Shown: positions 46,550 through 54,978 of the stretch, one piece after another
Layout of the letters: the number at the start of each line of letters is the position of its first letter
How positions within the stretch are numbered: position 1 is the stretch's first letter
Source: Kaistia hirudinis
Lineage (GTDB): Bacteria > Pseudomonadota > Alphaproteobacteria > Rhizobiales > Kaistiaceae
Length of the DNA stretch: 64,000 nucleotides
Assembly: GCF_014196455.1 (NCBI RefSeq)
Contig: NZ_JACIDS010000003.1
Coordinates: 682,001-746,000 of the forward strand
Direction: 5' to 3'
Made by a program: the position numbers and the translations under genes
Notes under the pieces: generated by a model
The model's input: only the letters and a program-made list of their open reading frames with translations
The model's database searches: none
What the model was told of the DNA's origin: nothing

Positions 46550-47718
46550 GTCCCGGCCCTGCGGATCTGCGCCTCGCGAAAGCCGACGGCGAGCAGCACG
46601 AGCGTCGTCAGCCAGCCCATGGTGAGCAGGTCGACGAAGAAGGCGACCGGAATCAGCAGTGCCAGCACCACGACGCCAGTGACATGAGAGGCTGGCACGG
46701 CGCCGTAGACCACCTTCTTGTAGACGGCGCTGCCGAGCAGGTAGATCGCCGGGCCGCAGCTCAGCACCAGGGCGTAGGTGGTCTTCAGCGCGTCGTGCGG
46801 ATGCGCCATCACGAGATCATTGCCGACGGCGGTGGCGATGATGCCCGCGACCAGGATCGCGTGGACATAGTGGAAATAGGCGCCGATCCGGCCCGGGTCG
46901 TCGGAGCCGGCGATCCGCGCCGTCGCATCACGGCTCCACGTGCCGAAATAGAGCCACCACATGGCCAGCGTGCCCAGGAAGGTGGCGAGCATCGCCGAGA
47001 GCGTCGCCGGATCCCAGCTCTCCGCCGCCGCCAGCGTCGCGCCCGTCGCGAGCAGCGTCTCGCCGAGCGCGACGATGACGAAGAGCTGGCAGCGTTCGGC
47101 AAGGTGCCCGCCATCGATCGTCCAGTCCCTCGTCGTCGACCTCCCGAGACCGGGCAGGGCGAAGCCGAACATCGGCGAGGCATATTCGCAGGCGACCGCC
47201 ACCGTCCAGAGCGCCATGCGGGCCTCGTGCTCGACGAGGCCGCCCGCGATCCAGAAGACGGCGGCGATCAGCAGCCAGCCCAGCATGCGCCGGTAATTGG
47301 CCGCGAGAGGGTGATCCGGACCGAGCTGCCACACGATATAGGCCGTCCGCCCGACCTGCATGGCGGCATAGGCGCCGGCAAAGACCAGGCCCTTGTCCGC
47401 GAAGGCGCCGGGGATGGCCGAGGCCATCACCAAAGCGGCGAGCATGGTCGTGAACAGCAGCGTGCGGATACGCGGCGTCTCGGGATCGAACCAGTTGGTG
47501 ACCCAGCACGTATATTGCCAGCCGAGCCAGACGGCGAACCACAGGATCAGCGTTTCGACCACGCCGGTGAGGTTGAGATTGTGCAGCAGCTCGTGGCTGA
47601 GCTGCGTGATCGCGAAGACATAGACGAGGTCGAAGAACAGTTCCTCGAACGTCACACGGGCATGATGACCGTCGCGTCGGCGAAGGAGCGGGTGATGCGT
47701 GGGGGAAGCAGCGGTCAT
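46522..47718 (-). CDS. LtrA-like low-temperature requirement family membrane protein
   Basis: A 398-residue integral membrane protein of the bacterial LtrA family. The N-terminal signature VTFEELFFDLVYVFAITQLS is typical, followed by about ten hydrophobic segments (WFAVWLGWQYTCWVTNWFDP, FLGTLAMWWLYFGTW, VGNDLVMAHPHDALK). Function is unknown beyond a Listeria cold phenotype. The start at 47718 (MTAASPTHH) is chosen because the upstream part of the frame, from 47850, is arginine-rich and unconserved. Confidence 0.85.
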   Translation of the reverse strand: MTAASPTHHPLLRRRDGHHARVTFEELFFDLVYVFAITQLSHELLHNLNLTGVVETLILWFAVWLGWQYTCWVTNWFDPETPRIRTLLFTTMLAALVMASAIPGAFADKGLVFAGAYAAMQVGRTAYIVWQLGPDHPLAANYRRMLGWLLIAAVFWIAGGLVEHEARMALWTVAVACEYASPMFGFALPGLGRSTTRDWTIDGGHLAERCQLFVIVALGETLLATGATLAAAESWDPATLSAMLATFLGTLAMWWLYFGTWSRDATARIAGSDDPGRIGAYFHYVHAILVAGIIATAVGNDLVMAHPHDALKTTYALVLSCGPAIYLLGSAVYKKVVYGAVPASHVTGVVVLALLIPVAFFVDLLTMGWLTTLVLLAVGFREAQIRRAGTQTRSFGAS

Positions 47719-47947
47719 GCGGGAGGGCTTTCGCAATTCCTGGGCGGGTCGGCTCCGCCATCTTGGCGTGGGTCGGTGCCGATGGAAAGCCGCCGCGGCA
47801 ACTGAGCGGGCCGGCGCTCCCGCGCCCGGCGACGCTGAACCGCTCGACACCGCAGATCATCTCTATCGCTTTGTTCTGACAGGACTTATCGCCGCGTTCC
47901 GGCATCCGTTCCGCGCGAAAACGCTCTATCGACAGCCTGATAAGATT

Positions 47948-47965
47948 ATAATAGCATGATGTTGG
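47948..47965 (+). promoter_or_regulatory. Island 18-bp motif, site E
   Basis: ATAATAGCATGATGTTGG matches 16 of 18 bases of the motif at sites B and C. TATAAT (47947-47952) is again included. It lies about 142 bases upstream of the binding protein start and 67 bases before the LacI-type site. Confidence 0.65.
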
Positions 47966-48031
47966 AGGACGGGCTGGCGGGCTGATCGCGGAGGAGCATC
48001 ACCATAATGCCGTAGCAGGTCCCCAAGAGGC

Positions 48032-48047
48032 ATGATAACGTTACCAT
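48032..48047 (+). promoter_or_regulatory. LacI-type operator, second site
   Basis: ATGATAACGTTACCAT differs at one position from the palindrome at 27514-27529 and keeps the AACGTT centre. It lies 60 bases before the transporter start, after the 18-bp motif, so this operon may be under two regulators. Confidence 0.7.
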
Positions 48048-48106
48048 AACCGTCGCCGCAGATGAGCGCCGGATCTTGGGAAGTAACGGTTTCAAGGGAG
48101 GACAAT

Positions 48107-49165
48107 GTGAAGCGGACAGTCATTCTATCCGCCGTGGCGGCAACCGCCATGGCGCTCGCGGTTACGCCGCAGGCGTTCGCCGAGGGCAAGCCCTACAAGA
48201 TCTATCTCTCCAACAATTTCGTCGGCAACGACTGGCGCCAGCAGATGGAGCGCGTCGCCGAGGTGTCGGTGAAGAAGGGACCGTTGGCCGGGCGCGTCGA
48301 TTTGAAGATCGAGAACGCGGAAGGCACGGTCCAGGCGCAGATCAATTCGCTCAACAACATCATCCGCTCGAAGCCCGATGCGATCCTGATCGACGCGGCC
48401 TCGGCCGAGGCGCTGAACCCGACCATCAAGAAGGCCTGCGACGCCGGCATCGTCGTCATCTCCTTCGACCAGGTCGTGAGCGAGAAATGCGCCTATGCGC
48501 TCGAATCCGACTGGACCCGCATTCCGGCCGTGATGGCGGAATGGATGGCCAAGCAGCTGAACGGAAAGGGCAAGGTCTTCGTCGACCGCGGCCTCGCCGG
48601 CGCACCGATCTCGGCCCAGCTCGAGAACGGCTATCTCGAGGTGCTGAAGAAATATCCGGGCATCGAGGTGATCGGCACCTATAACGGCGAATATGCGCTC
48701 GGCCCGGAGCAGGCCGGCGTCGCCAGCCTTCTCGCCGCCCATCCCGAAGTGGATGGCATCCTGACGCAGGGCTATGGCTCGGGTGCGATCAAGGCGCTGC
48801 AGGATGCCGGCCGCAAGGTCGTCCCGGTCACCGCCTTCTCCTACAATGTCGCGGCGACCACCTGCGCCCAGACGGAAGGGGCCGCCTGCATCCTCGGATC
48901 GAACCCGGCCTATCTCTCCTCCGAGGCGATCAAGCTCGCGGTCGACATCCTCGACGGCAAGCCCAAGCCCGCCGATCGCCATATCCTCGTGAATGGCGAC
49001 TTCCTGGCGACGAATGGCGGCGCGTGGACGTCGGAGCTCTATCCCAAGGCGGTGATCCAGAAGATCGAGATCGGCAAGAACGCCTTCCCCGATCGTCCGC
49101 CGGGCCTCACCCTGCCGATCACGCCTGACTGGGTCGAGATTACGGCTGAGGAAGCCGCCGGCTGA
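48107..49165 (+). CDS. Sugar ABC transporter substrate-binding protein (system 2)
   Basis: A 352-residue periplasmic binding protein, Peripla_BP_4 type. The signal peptide (KRTVILSAVAATAMALAV) cleaves near AFA-E, followed by KPYKIYLSNNFVGNDWRQQM, KPDAILIDAASAEALNPTIK and VDGILTQGYGSGAIKALQDA. The start is the GTG at 48107, with GGGAGGAC (48097-48104) just upstream; the ATG at 48062 is less likely. Four downstream genes form the operon. Ligand unknown. Confidence 0.92.
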   Translation: MKRTVILSAVAATAMALAVTPQAFAEGKPYKIYLSNNFVGNDWRQQMERVAEVSVKKGPLAGRVDLKIENAEGTVQAQINSLNNIIRSKPDAILIDAASAEALNPTIKKACDAGIVVISFDQVVSEKCAYALESDWTRIPAVMAEWMAKQLNGKGKVFVDRGLAGAPISAQLENGYLEVLKKYPGIEVIGTYNGEYALGPEQAGVASLLAAHPEVDGILTQGYGSGAIKALQDAGRKVVPVTAFSYNVAATTCAQTEGAACILGSNPAYLSSEAIKLAVDILDGKPKPADRHILVNGDFLATNGGAWTSELYPKAVIQKIEIGKNAFPDRPPGLTLPITPDWVEITAEEAAG

Positions 49166-49177
49166 GCGGCGACCCTT

Positions 49178-49225
49178 CCGGCAGCCTGTCTGCCGGCACT
49201 CTGCGGGGCGGCCGTGCCGCCCCGC
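49178..49225 (+). other. Two hairpins between binding protein and ATPase (system 2)
   Basis: CCGGCAG (49178-49184) pairs with CTGCCGG (49190-49196), and GCGGGGCGG (49203-49211) pairs with CCGCCCCGC (49217-49225), the latter followed by TTCTT. Position after the binding protein matches that in system 1, consistent with expression tuning. Confidence 0.5.
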
Positions 49226-49257
49226 TTCTTCCAGCGTTTCCCTGACGAGCGGACTCC

Positions 49258-50763
49258 ATGCCCGATTTTCTCGAGGCGCTCTCCGTTGCCAAGCGCTATG
49301 GCGGCATCGTCGCCCTGTCCGATGCGACGCTGAAGGCCCGCTCCGGCGAGGTGCATGCGCTCCTCGGCGAGAATGGCGCCGGAAAGTCCACCTTCATCCA
49401 GATCCTCGCCGGCGCCGTGCGCGCCGACAGCGGCAGCATCACGCTCGGCGGCGAACGCTTCGCGGTCCGCAATCCCGAGGAAGCGCAACGCCTCGGCGTC
49501 GCGGCCGTTTTCCAGGAACTCTCGCTCATTCCCGACCTGACCGTCGCGGAGAACATCTTCTTCCGCCGTGAGCCGCTTTCGCCCCTGCGCACCGCGCGGG
49601 CCGGCGCCATGCGCGAGGCGACGGCCGAACTCTTCGCCCGCTACCGCTTTCCCGCGATCCGGCCGGACCAGGAACTCCGCCGACTCACGCTGGCGGAGCG
49701 GCAGGTGGTCGAGATCGCCAAGGCGCTCGCCCGCGATCCGAGGGTGCTGATCCTCGACGAGGCGACATCGGCCCTCGCCCCGCGTGAGACGGAATGGCTG
49801 CTCGGCCTTTCCCGCGATCTCGCCGCCGAGGGCAAGCTCGTCATCTACATCTCGCATCGCCTCGGCGAGGTCCGCCGGATCGCCGACCGCGTCACCGTCT
49901 TCCGCAATGGCGCGACGGTTGCGGCCTATGACACCGCGTCGGTCGATGACGACACGATCATCGCCGATATGCTCGGCCGCCAGATGGAGCGGCTCTACCC
50001 CGAGCGGCGCAACACCACGACGGGTCGGATTGCGCTCAGCGTGAAGGGCCTCAGCGTCGAGAACCGTCTCGCCGACCTCGATCTGGACCTGCGCGAAGGC
50101 GAAGTGCTCGGCGTCGCCGGATTGCAGGGCCACGGCCAGCGCGAACTGTTCCAGGCGCTGTTTGGCGCCGCCCGCGCCTCCGGGGCGATCGAGGTCTGGG
50201 GCAAGCCGCGCACCATCCGCAGCCCGCGCGATGCGCTCTCCGGCCGCGACGGCCTGGCGCTCGTGCCGGAGGACCGGCGCAATCACGGCCTGCTTCTGGC
50301 CAAGAGCGTGCGCGAGAACCTGACCCTCTCCGTCGTCAAGCGCTTCACCAGGTTCGGCCTGACCGATCCGAAGCGCGAGGCGAAGCTGGTCGACGACATG
50401 ATCGCGCAACTGCGCATCAAGGCCGGCTCGCCGGAGCAGGCGGCCGGCACGCTGTCGGGCGGTAACCAGCAGAAGGTGATCTTCGGCAAGATGCTGCTCA
50501 CCGATGCGCGCATCCTGCTGCTCTATGATCCGACCCGCGGCATCGATGTCGGCACCAAGGGCGAGATCTTCACGCTGATGCGCGACCTCGCCGCGCGGGG
50601 CTATGCGATCCTGTTCTATTCGAGCGACCTCGCCGAACTCGTCCATGTCGCCGATCGCGTCGCCGTGCTGCGCTATGGCCGTCTCGCCGCGATCCTCGAA
50701 GGCGCGGAGAATTCCGAGCACCAGATCCTCCGCGCCGCCATGATCGATACGAGGGCTGCATGA
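49258..50763 (+). CDS. Sugar ABC transporter ATP-binding protein, two NBDs (system 2)
   Basis: A 501-residue RbsA-type ATPase. NBD1 has Walker A GENGAGKST, signature LTLAERQVVEIAKAL and Walker B LILDEATSALA. NBD2 has the degenerate Walker A region (GLQGHGQRE) and a good signature (LSGGNQQKVIFGKML). Its Walker B is LLYDPTRGIDVG, so the usual DE pair is YD and the catalytic Glu is missing. One competent site is expected, as in related importers. The ATG overlap with the next gene at 50760 suggests coupling. Confidence 0.92.
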   Translation: MPDFLEALSVAKRYGGIVALSDATLKARSGEVHALLGENGAGKSTFIQILAGAVRADSGSITLGGERFAVRNPEEAQRLGVAAVFQELSLIPDLTVAENIFFRREPLSPLRTARAGAMREATAELFARYRFPAIRPDQELRRLTLAERQVVEIAKALARDPRVLILDEATSALAPRETEWLLGLSRDLAAEGKLVIYISHRLGEVRRIADRVTVFRNGATVAAYDTASVDDDTIIADMLGRQMERLYPERRNTTTGRIALSVKGLSVENRLADLDLDLREGEVLGVAGLQGHGQRELFQALFGAARASGAIEVWGKPRTIRSPRDALSGRDGLALVPEDRRNHGLLLAKSVRENLTLSVVKRFTRFGLTDPKREAKLVDDMIAQLRIKAGSPEQAAGTLSGGNQQKVIFGKMLLTDARILLLYDPTRGIDVGTKGEIFTLMRDLAARGYAILFYSSDLAELVHVADRVAVLRYGRLAAILEGAENSEHQILRAAMIDTRAA

Positions 50764-51773
50764 CGATGATAGCGAGCGAACCCGGCGAGCATGCTGCCCG
50801 GCCGCCCAGCGCGCCCGCACGCTGGCGGGGATGGCTGCTGGACCGCGCCTCGCTGCTCATTCCCTGCCTGATGCTGCTGGCGCTGCTCGCCGTCTATGGC
50901 TCGATGCGTGAGGGGGTCTTCACGCTCGACGAGCTCAATCTCGATACGGCGGCGGCGATGACGCTGATGCTGGCCGCAACCGGGCAGACCATCGTGCTGC
51001 TGCGCGGCGGCATCGACCTGTCGATCGGCGGCATGATCAGCCTCGGCACGGTGATCGCCGCCACGCAATTCGGTGATGGCGGCGCGACGACGCTGCTCTG
51101 GAGCGTCCTGATCGTCCTGCTCGGCGCCGTGGTCGGCATGCTGAACGGAGCGCTGATCACGGTCCTGCGCCTCCAGCCCTTCCTGGTCACGCTCGCCACC
51201 TGGTCGATCCTCGCCGGCACCGCGCTCATCATCCTGCCGATCGACGGTGGCAGCCTTCCCTCGGGCTGGATGGCCTTCGGCTCCGGTTCGTGGCTCGGCC
51301 TTGCCAGCCCGGTCTGGCTGCTGATCCTGCTGCTCGCCTTCTGGTTCTGGTTCAAGCGCACGCGCACGGGCATCGCGATCAAGGCGACGGGGTCGAACGA
51401 GCGCTCCGCCTTCCTCTCCGGCGTCTCGCCGCTCGCCATCAACCTGTGGACCTACGGCCTGTCCGGCGTCTTCGCCGCGCTGGCGGCGCTCTATCTCACC
51501 ACTCAGACCGGTGCCGGCTCGCCGACCATCGGCAAGGACTACATCCTGCCCTCGGTTGCCGCGGCCGTCATCGGCGGCATCAGCCTGTTCGGCGGGCGCG
51601 GCGGCTTGGTCGGCACGATCATCGGCGCCTACATCCTGACGATCATCGGCAATCTCGTCTTCGTGCTGTCGATCTCCAGCTATTGGCAGCCGATCGCCTC
51701 CGGCGTCATCCTGCTCATCGCGGTCCTTGCGAGCTCGCTCGCCGAGAAGTCATCGCGGCGGAACCTCTCATGA
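50760..51773 (+). CDS. Sugar ABC transporter permease (system 2, first)
   Basis: A 337-residue CUT2 permease with multiple membrane segments and family motifs LAATGQTIVLLRGGIDLSIG, VVGMLNGALITVLRLQPFLV, TRTGIAIKATGSNERSAFLS and VIGGISLFGGRGGLVG. It overlaps both neighbours (ATGA at each end) and pairs with the permease at 51770. Confidence 0.93.
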   Translation: MTMIASEPGEHAARPPSAPARWRGWLLDRASLLIPCLMLLALLAVYGSMREGVFTLDELNLDTAAAMTLMLAATGQTIVLLRGGIDLSIGGMISLGTVIAATQFGDGGATTLLWSVLIVLLGAVVGMLNGALITVLRLQPFLVTLATWSILAGTALIILPIDGGSLPSGWMAFGSGSWLGLASPVWLLILLLAFWFWFKRTRTGIAIKATGSNERSAFLSGVSPLAINLWTYGLSGVFAALAALYLTTQTGAGSPTIGKDYILPSVAAAVIGGISLFGGRGGLVGTIIGAYILTIIGNLVFVLSISSYWQPIASGVILLIAVLASSLAEKSSRRNLS

Positions 51774-52735
51774 ATCTCGCGCGCCACCGCTCGATCCTGT
51801 TCGCCTATCTCGGGCTGATCCTGCTCCTGGTCGTGACCGGCCTGGTCGCGCCGGGCTTCCTGTCGCCGACGCATTTCCGCAGCCTCGCTGTGCTCGCCGC
51901 CTTCATCGGCATCGTCGCGCTCGGCCAGACCTTCGTCGTCATCGGCGGCGGCATCGACCTCTCCGTGCCCTGGGTGCTGAATGCGGCGGCGGTGCTCATG
52001 ACGCTGTTCGCCCATGGCCAGGATGCGCCGCTCGTCTGGATCGTGCCGCTGCTGCTCGCCGCCGGCACGCTGGTCGGCGTCGTCAACGGCCTCGGGGTGG
52101 GTCTCTTCGGCGTCCCGCCGATCATCATGACGCTGGCGGTCAACGTCATCCTGCAGGGTGGTATCCTCGTCTATACCGGCGGCGCCCCGCCGGCGACGGC
52201 GCCGGCTGCGATCCAGTTTCTCGCGGTGGGACGGATCGCCGGCTTCCCCGTGATCGTCCTGCTATGGATCGTGCTCGCCATCGTCGCGACGCTGCTGCTC
52301 TCCAAGACCGCCTTCGGCCGCTACCTCTATGCGGTCGGGTCGAGCGCGACGGTCGCCGAGTTCTCGGGCGTCCCGACCTTGCGCACCTCGGTCGCCGCCT
52401 ATGCGCTTTCGGGCTTCACCGCCGCGCTCGCCGGCATGCTGCTCACCGGCTATTCGGGCCAGGCCTATCTCGGCATGGGCGATCCCTATCTCTTCACCTC
52501 GATCGCGGCGGTGGCGATCGGCGGGGCCTCGATCCTCGGCGGAAGCGGGCATTATGTCGGCACCATCGCCGGCGCGCTGGTGTTGACCGTGCTCACCGGC
52601 CTCCTGCCGGCGCTCAACCTGTCGAATGGCGCATTGCTCGTCGTCTATGGCGCGGTCATCCTGGTGACCGTTGCGCTCGCCAGCGAGGCGCTCACCGATC
52701 TCCTGCCGCGCCGCCGCGCGCGCCGCATTTCCTGA
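51770..52735 (+). CDS. Sugar ABC transporter permease (system 2, second)
   Basis: A 321-residue CUT2 permease, with motifs VALGQTFVVIGGGIDLSVPW, VGVVNGLGVGLFGVPPIIMT, RYLYAVGSSATVAEFSGVPT and AIGGASILGGSGHYVG. Two different permeases in one system imply a heterodimeric channel, unlike system 1, which has one. The stop is 11 bases before the lactonase gene. Confidence 0.93.
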   Translation: MNLARHRSILFAYLGLILLLVVTGLVAPGFLSPTHFRSLAVLAAFIGIVALGQTFVVIGGGIDLSVPWVLNAAAVLMTLFAHGQDAPLVWIVPLLLAAGTLVGVVNGLGVGLFGVPPIIMTLAVNVILQGGILVYTGGAPPATAPAAIQFLAVGRIAGFPVIVLLWIVLAIVATLLLSKTAFGRYLYAVGSSATVAEFSGVPTLRTSVAAYALSGFTAALAGMLLTGYSGQAYLGMGDPYLFTSIAAVAIGGASILGGSGHYVGTIAGALVLTVLTGLLPALNLSNGALLVVYGAVILVTVALASEALTDLLPRRRARRIS

Positions 52736-52746
52736 AGGACGAGGAC

Positions 52747-53628
52747 ATGACCGATATCGAATGCGTCGTCGACGCCAAGGCTCTGCTCGGCGAGAGCACC
52801 TATTGGGACCCCGAGGACCAGGTGCTGTGGTGGATCGACATCTATGGCAAGACGGTCCACTGCTTCGATCCCGATACCCGCATCGACCAGACGATCACGC
52901 TGCCGGAATATCCGGGCTGCCTTGCCGTGCGCGAGATCGGCGGGCTGGTCATCTCCGACGTGAACGGCTTCCATTTCCTCGACACCGCCACTGGCGCGCT
53001 GCAGGCGATCGTCGACCCGGAGGCCGACCTCGCCGATACGCGCTTCAATGATGGCAAGACCGATCGGCAGGGCCGCTTCTGGTCCGGCTCGATGTGGGAG
53101 GCGCCGCCCAAGGCGCCGGAAAAGATCGGTTCGCTCTATCGTCTCGACACGGACCTGACCTGCCACAAGATCGTCGAGGGCGTCGGCTGCTCGAACGGGC
53201 TCGCCTGGAGCCCCGACAGCCGCACGATGTATTACACCGACAGCCATACGCCGATCGTCTGGGCCTTCGACTTCGATCCGGTCTCCGGCGAGGCGGAGAA
53301 CCGCCGCACCTTCGTCGACCTCTCCTTCATGAACGGCATCGTTGACGGCGCCACCGTGGACGAGGAGGGCTGCTACTGGCTGACTGTGCCATTCAAGGGC
53401 AAGGTCATGCGCTATGACCCGTCCGGCAAGCTCATGCGCACGATCGACCTGCCGACCGATTTGCCGACCTGCTGCGAATTCGGCGGCCCGAACCTCGACA
53501 TCCTCTATGTGACGACGGCGACGCTGCGCCGCTCGCCGGAGGAGCTCAGGGACCAGCCGCTCGCCGGCGGGCTGTTCGCCCTCCATGTCGGCGTGAAGGG
53601 CCTGCCGCTGGTGCCGTTCCGCGGCTGA
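52747..53628 (+). CDS. SMP-30/gluconolactonase-like lactonase
   Basis: A 293-residue six-bladed beta-propeller protein. The metal-site residues fall in LLGESTYWDP (Glu), RFNDGKTDRQGRFWSGSM (Asn, Asp), GCSNGLAWSPDSRTMYYTD (Asn) and IVDGATVDEEGCYW (Asp). It would hydrolyse a sugar lactone to the free acid, a substrate for the enolase-superfamily dehydratase. ATG at 52747 follows GAAGGACGAGG. It is last in the system 2 operon, and its stop abuts the convergent DUF2125 stop with no gap. Confidence 0.92.
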   Translation: MTDIECVVDAKALLGESTYWDPEDQVLWWIDIYGKTVHCFDPDTRIDQTITLPEYPGCLAVREIGGLVISDVNGFHFLDTATGALQAIVDPEADLADTRFNDGKTDRQGRFWSGSMWEAPPKAPEKIGSLYRLDTDLTCHKIVEGVGCSNGLAWSPDSRTMYYTDSHTPIVWAFDFDPVSGEAENRRTFVDLSFMNGIVDGATVDEEGCYWLTVPFKGKVMRYDPSGKLMRTIDLPTDLPTCCEFGGPNLDILYVTTATLRRSPEELRDQPLAGGLFALHVGVKGLPLVPFRG

Positions 53629-54915
53629 TCAACCGCGCGCGCAGCGGCCGGGGTGCTTCAGCGTGGTCGCGAGATCGCGGATCGCCTCGGCGGCGCCCGT
53701 TGCCGCCGGCAACGGCGTGAGCGGCGCGGCGGCGGGCGTCTCCGGGGTAGCCGCTGCCGTCGCGGGCGCGCCGAGGTCCTGCGGCGCCGCCGGTTCGCTG
53801 TTCGCGGCCGGGGTGAGCGTCTGATCCGGCAGGGCGGGGGCCGGTGCGAGCGCGATGCCGCCCGCGCCGCGCAGCAGCGACGGGATCTGGCCGAGCGGGA
53901 TGAAGCCGAGCACGGCGCGGCCGCGCTGCACGGTGATCTTCGCCTCGCGCCACGTCTTGCCGTCGGCATCGACCGGCCGCAGGAAGGCGGAGATCGGGCC
54001 GATCAGGCGCGCGACCTTTTCCCCGCTGCCCGGCCGGAAGCGGTCGACGAGCGCCGGCAGCGCGTCGAGCGCCGAGAGGCGGACGGTGAAATTGCCGGAG
54101 ATCAGGCCGGCCGCGTCGATCGTGGCGTCGCCGGCGAGCGCGAGCGAAAGGCCCGCGACGTCGATCTCGGCGCGATGGATGCGCACCGGCTGGCCGGAGG
54201 CGATCCAGGCGGCGACGGGATCGTTCCGCTGCTTCAGCACCGCCTCGGGCACGCCGATCGCGACATTCGAGGTCGCGGGCGGCACGGCCGGCCGGCCGGG
54301 CAGGGTGGTGACGCCGTTGTCGACCGTCGTGAAGATGTCGATCATGCCGGCCGTGTCGGGATCGGGCACGAGATGCAGCTCGGCATGATCCGCCTTGAAG
54401 GCGACGGGCCCGGCGAGGCGGCCGGGCGCCGAAAGGCTCGCGTCGAGGCCGTCGGAGACGATCGAATAGCGCTTGAGGCCCGAAAAGCCGATCCGCAGGC
54501 TCGACTGCAGCGCGCTCCAATTGGCGCTTGCCGAGGTCCCGTCCGGCCCGCTGAGCGTGAGCGGCCCCTTGGCGTCGAAGAGCAGGTGGCCGGGATTGTA
54601 GACGAGGCCCATTGCCTCGACGCCCGCGAGCGAGAGGCTCGCATCCTCGGCCGGGCAGGCGGCCTCGAGCGGCGTGCAGGTGATGCCGAGGCGGAAGGGG
54701 AAGCCGGAAAGGCTCTCGGCCCCGCAGGAAAGGCTCGCGCCCTCCGCTTCGGCCCGGGCGACGACGGTGTCGATCTTGCCGGCGACATAGTGGCGGACCG
54801 CGAACCAGCCGCCGGTCCACAGCAGGGCGAGGGCGATCGCGACGCCGATCAGGATCTTGAAGCCGCGGCCGCCCCGTCGCCGTTTCGTCGGACCGCCCGT
54901 TGCCGAAACTGTCAT
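53629..54915 (-). CDS. DUF2125 domain-containing envelope protein
   Basis: A 428-residue protein with a single N-terminal membrane anchor (FKILIGVAIALALLWTGGWF) after a short basic cytoplasmic tail, then a large periplasmic DUF2125 region (SLSCGAESLSGFPFRLGITC) and an Ala/Pro-rich C-terminal stretch. DUF2125 proteins of alphaproteobacteria resemble AsmA-like or lipid-transfer proteins, but the function is unknown. The start at 54915 has GGAG 6 bases upstream; the frame extends 8 codons to 54939. It is divergent from the ChaC gene. Confidence 0.85.
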   Translation of the reverse strand: MTVSATGGPTKRRRGGRGFKILIGVAIALALLWTGGWFAVRHYVAGKIDTVVARAEAEGASLSCGAESLSGFPFRLGITCTPLEAACPAEDASLSLAGVEAMGLVYNPGHLLFDAKGPLTLSGPDGTSASANWSALQSSLRIGFSGLKRYSIVSDGLDASLSAPGRLAGPVAFKADHAELHLVPDPDTAGMIDIFTTVDNGVTTLPGRPAVPPATSNVAIGVPEAVLKQRNDPVAAWIASGQPVRIHRAEIDVAGLSLALAGDATIDAAGLISGNFTVRLSALDALPALVDRFRPGSGEKVARLIGPISAFLRPVDADGKTWREAKITVQRGRAVLGFIPLGQIPSLLRGAGGIALAPAPALPDQTLTPAANSEPAAPQDLGAPATAAATPETPAAAPLTPLPAATGAAEAIRDLATTLKHPGRCARG

Positions 54916-54978
54916 CGCCTGCTCCGTTGAACTCCGCATCTGGCCCTGCTAGGCAGCGGCAGGTGCGGGACGTCACTC

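Larger units (their letters stand above)
47719..48106. other. 388-bp regulatory gap before sugar transporter 2
   Basis: No gene. It contains the 18-bp motif at 47948 and the LacI-type palindrome at 48032, both upstream of the binding protein gene at 48107. The left part (47719-47880) is noncoding and probably holds the LtrA promoter. Confidence 0.65.

Noticed and set aside
49039-50820. 593-codon minus frame opposite the sugar ATPase
   Set aside because: Antisense shadow of a clear ABC ATPase gene.
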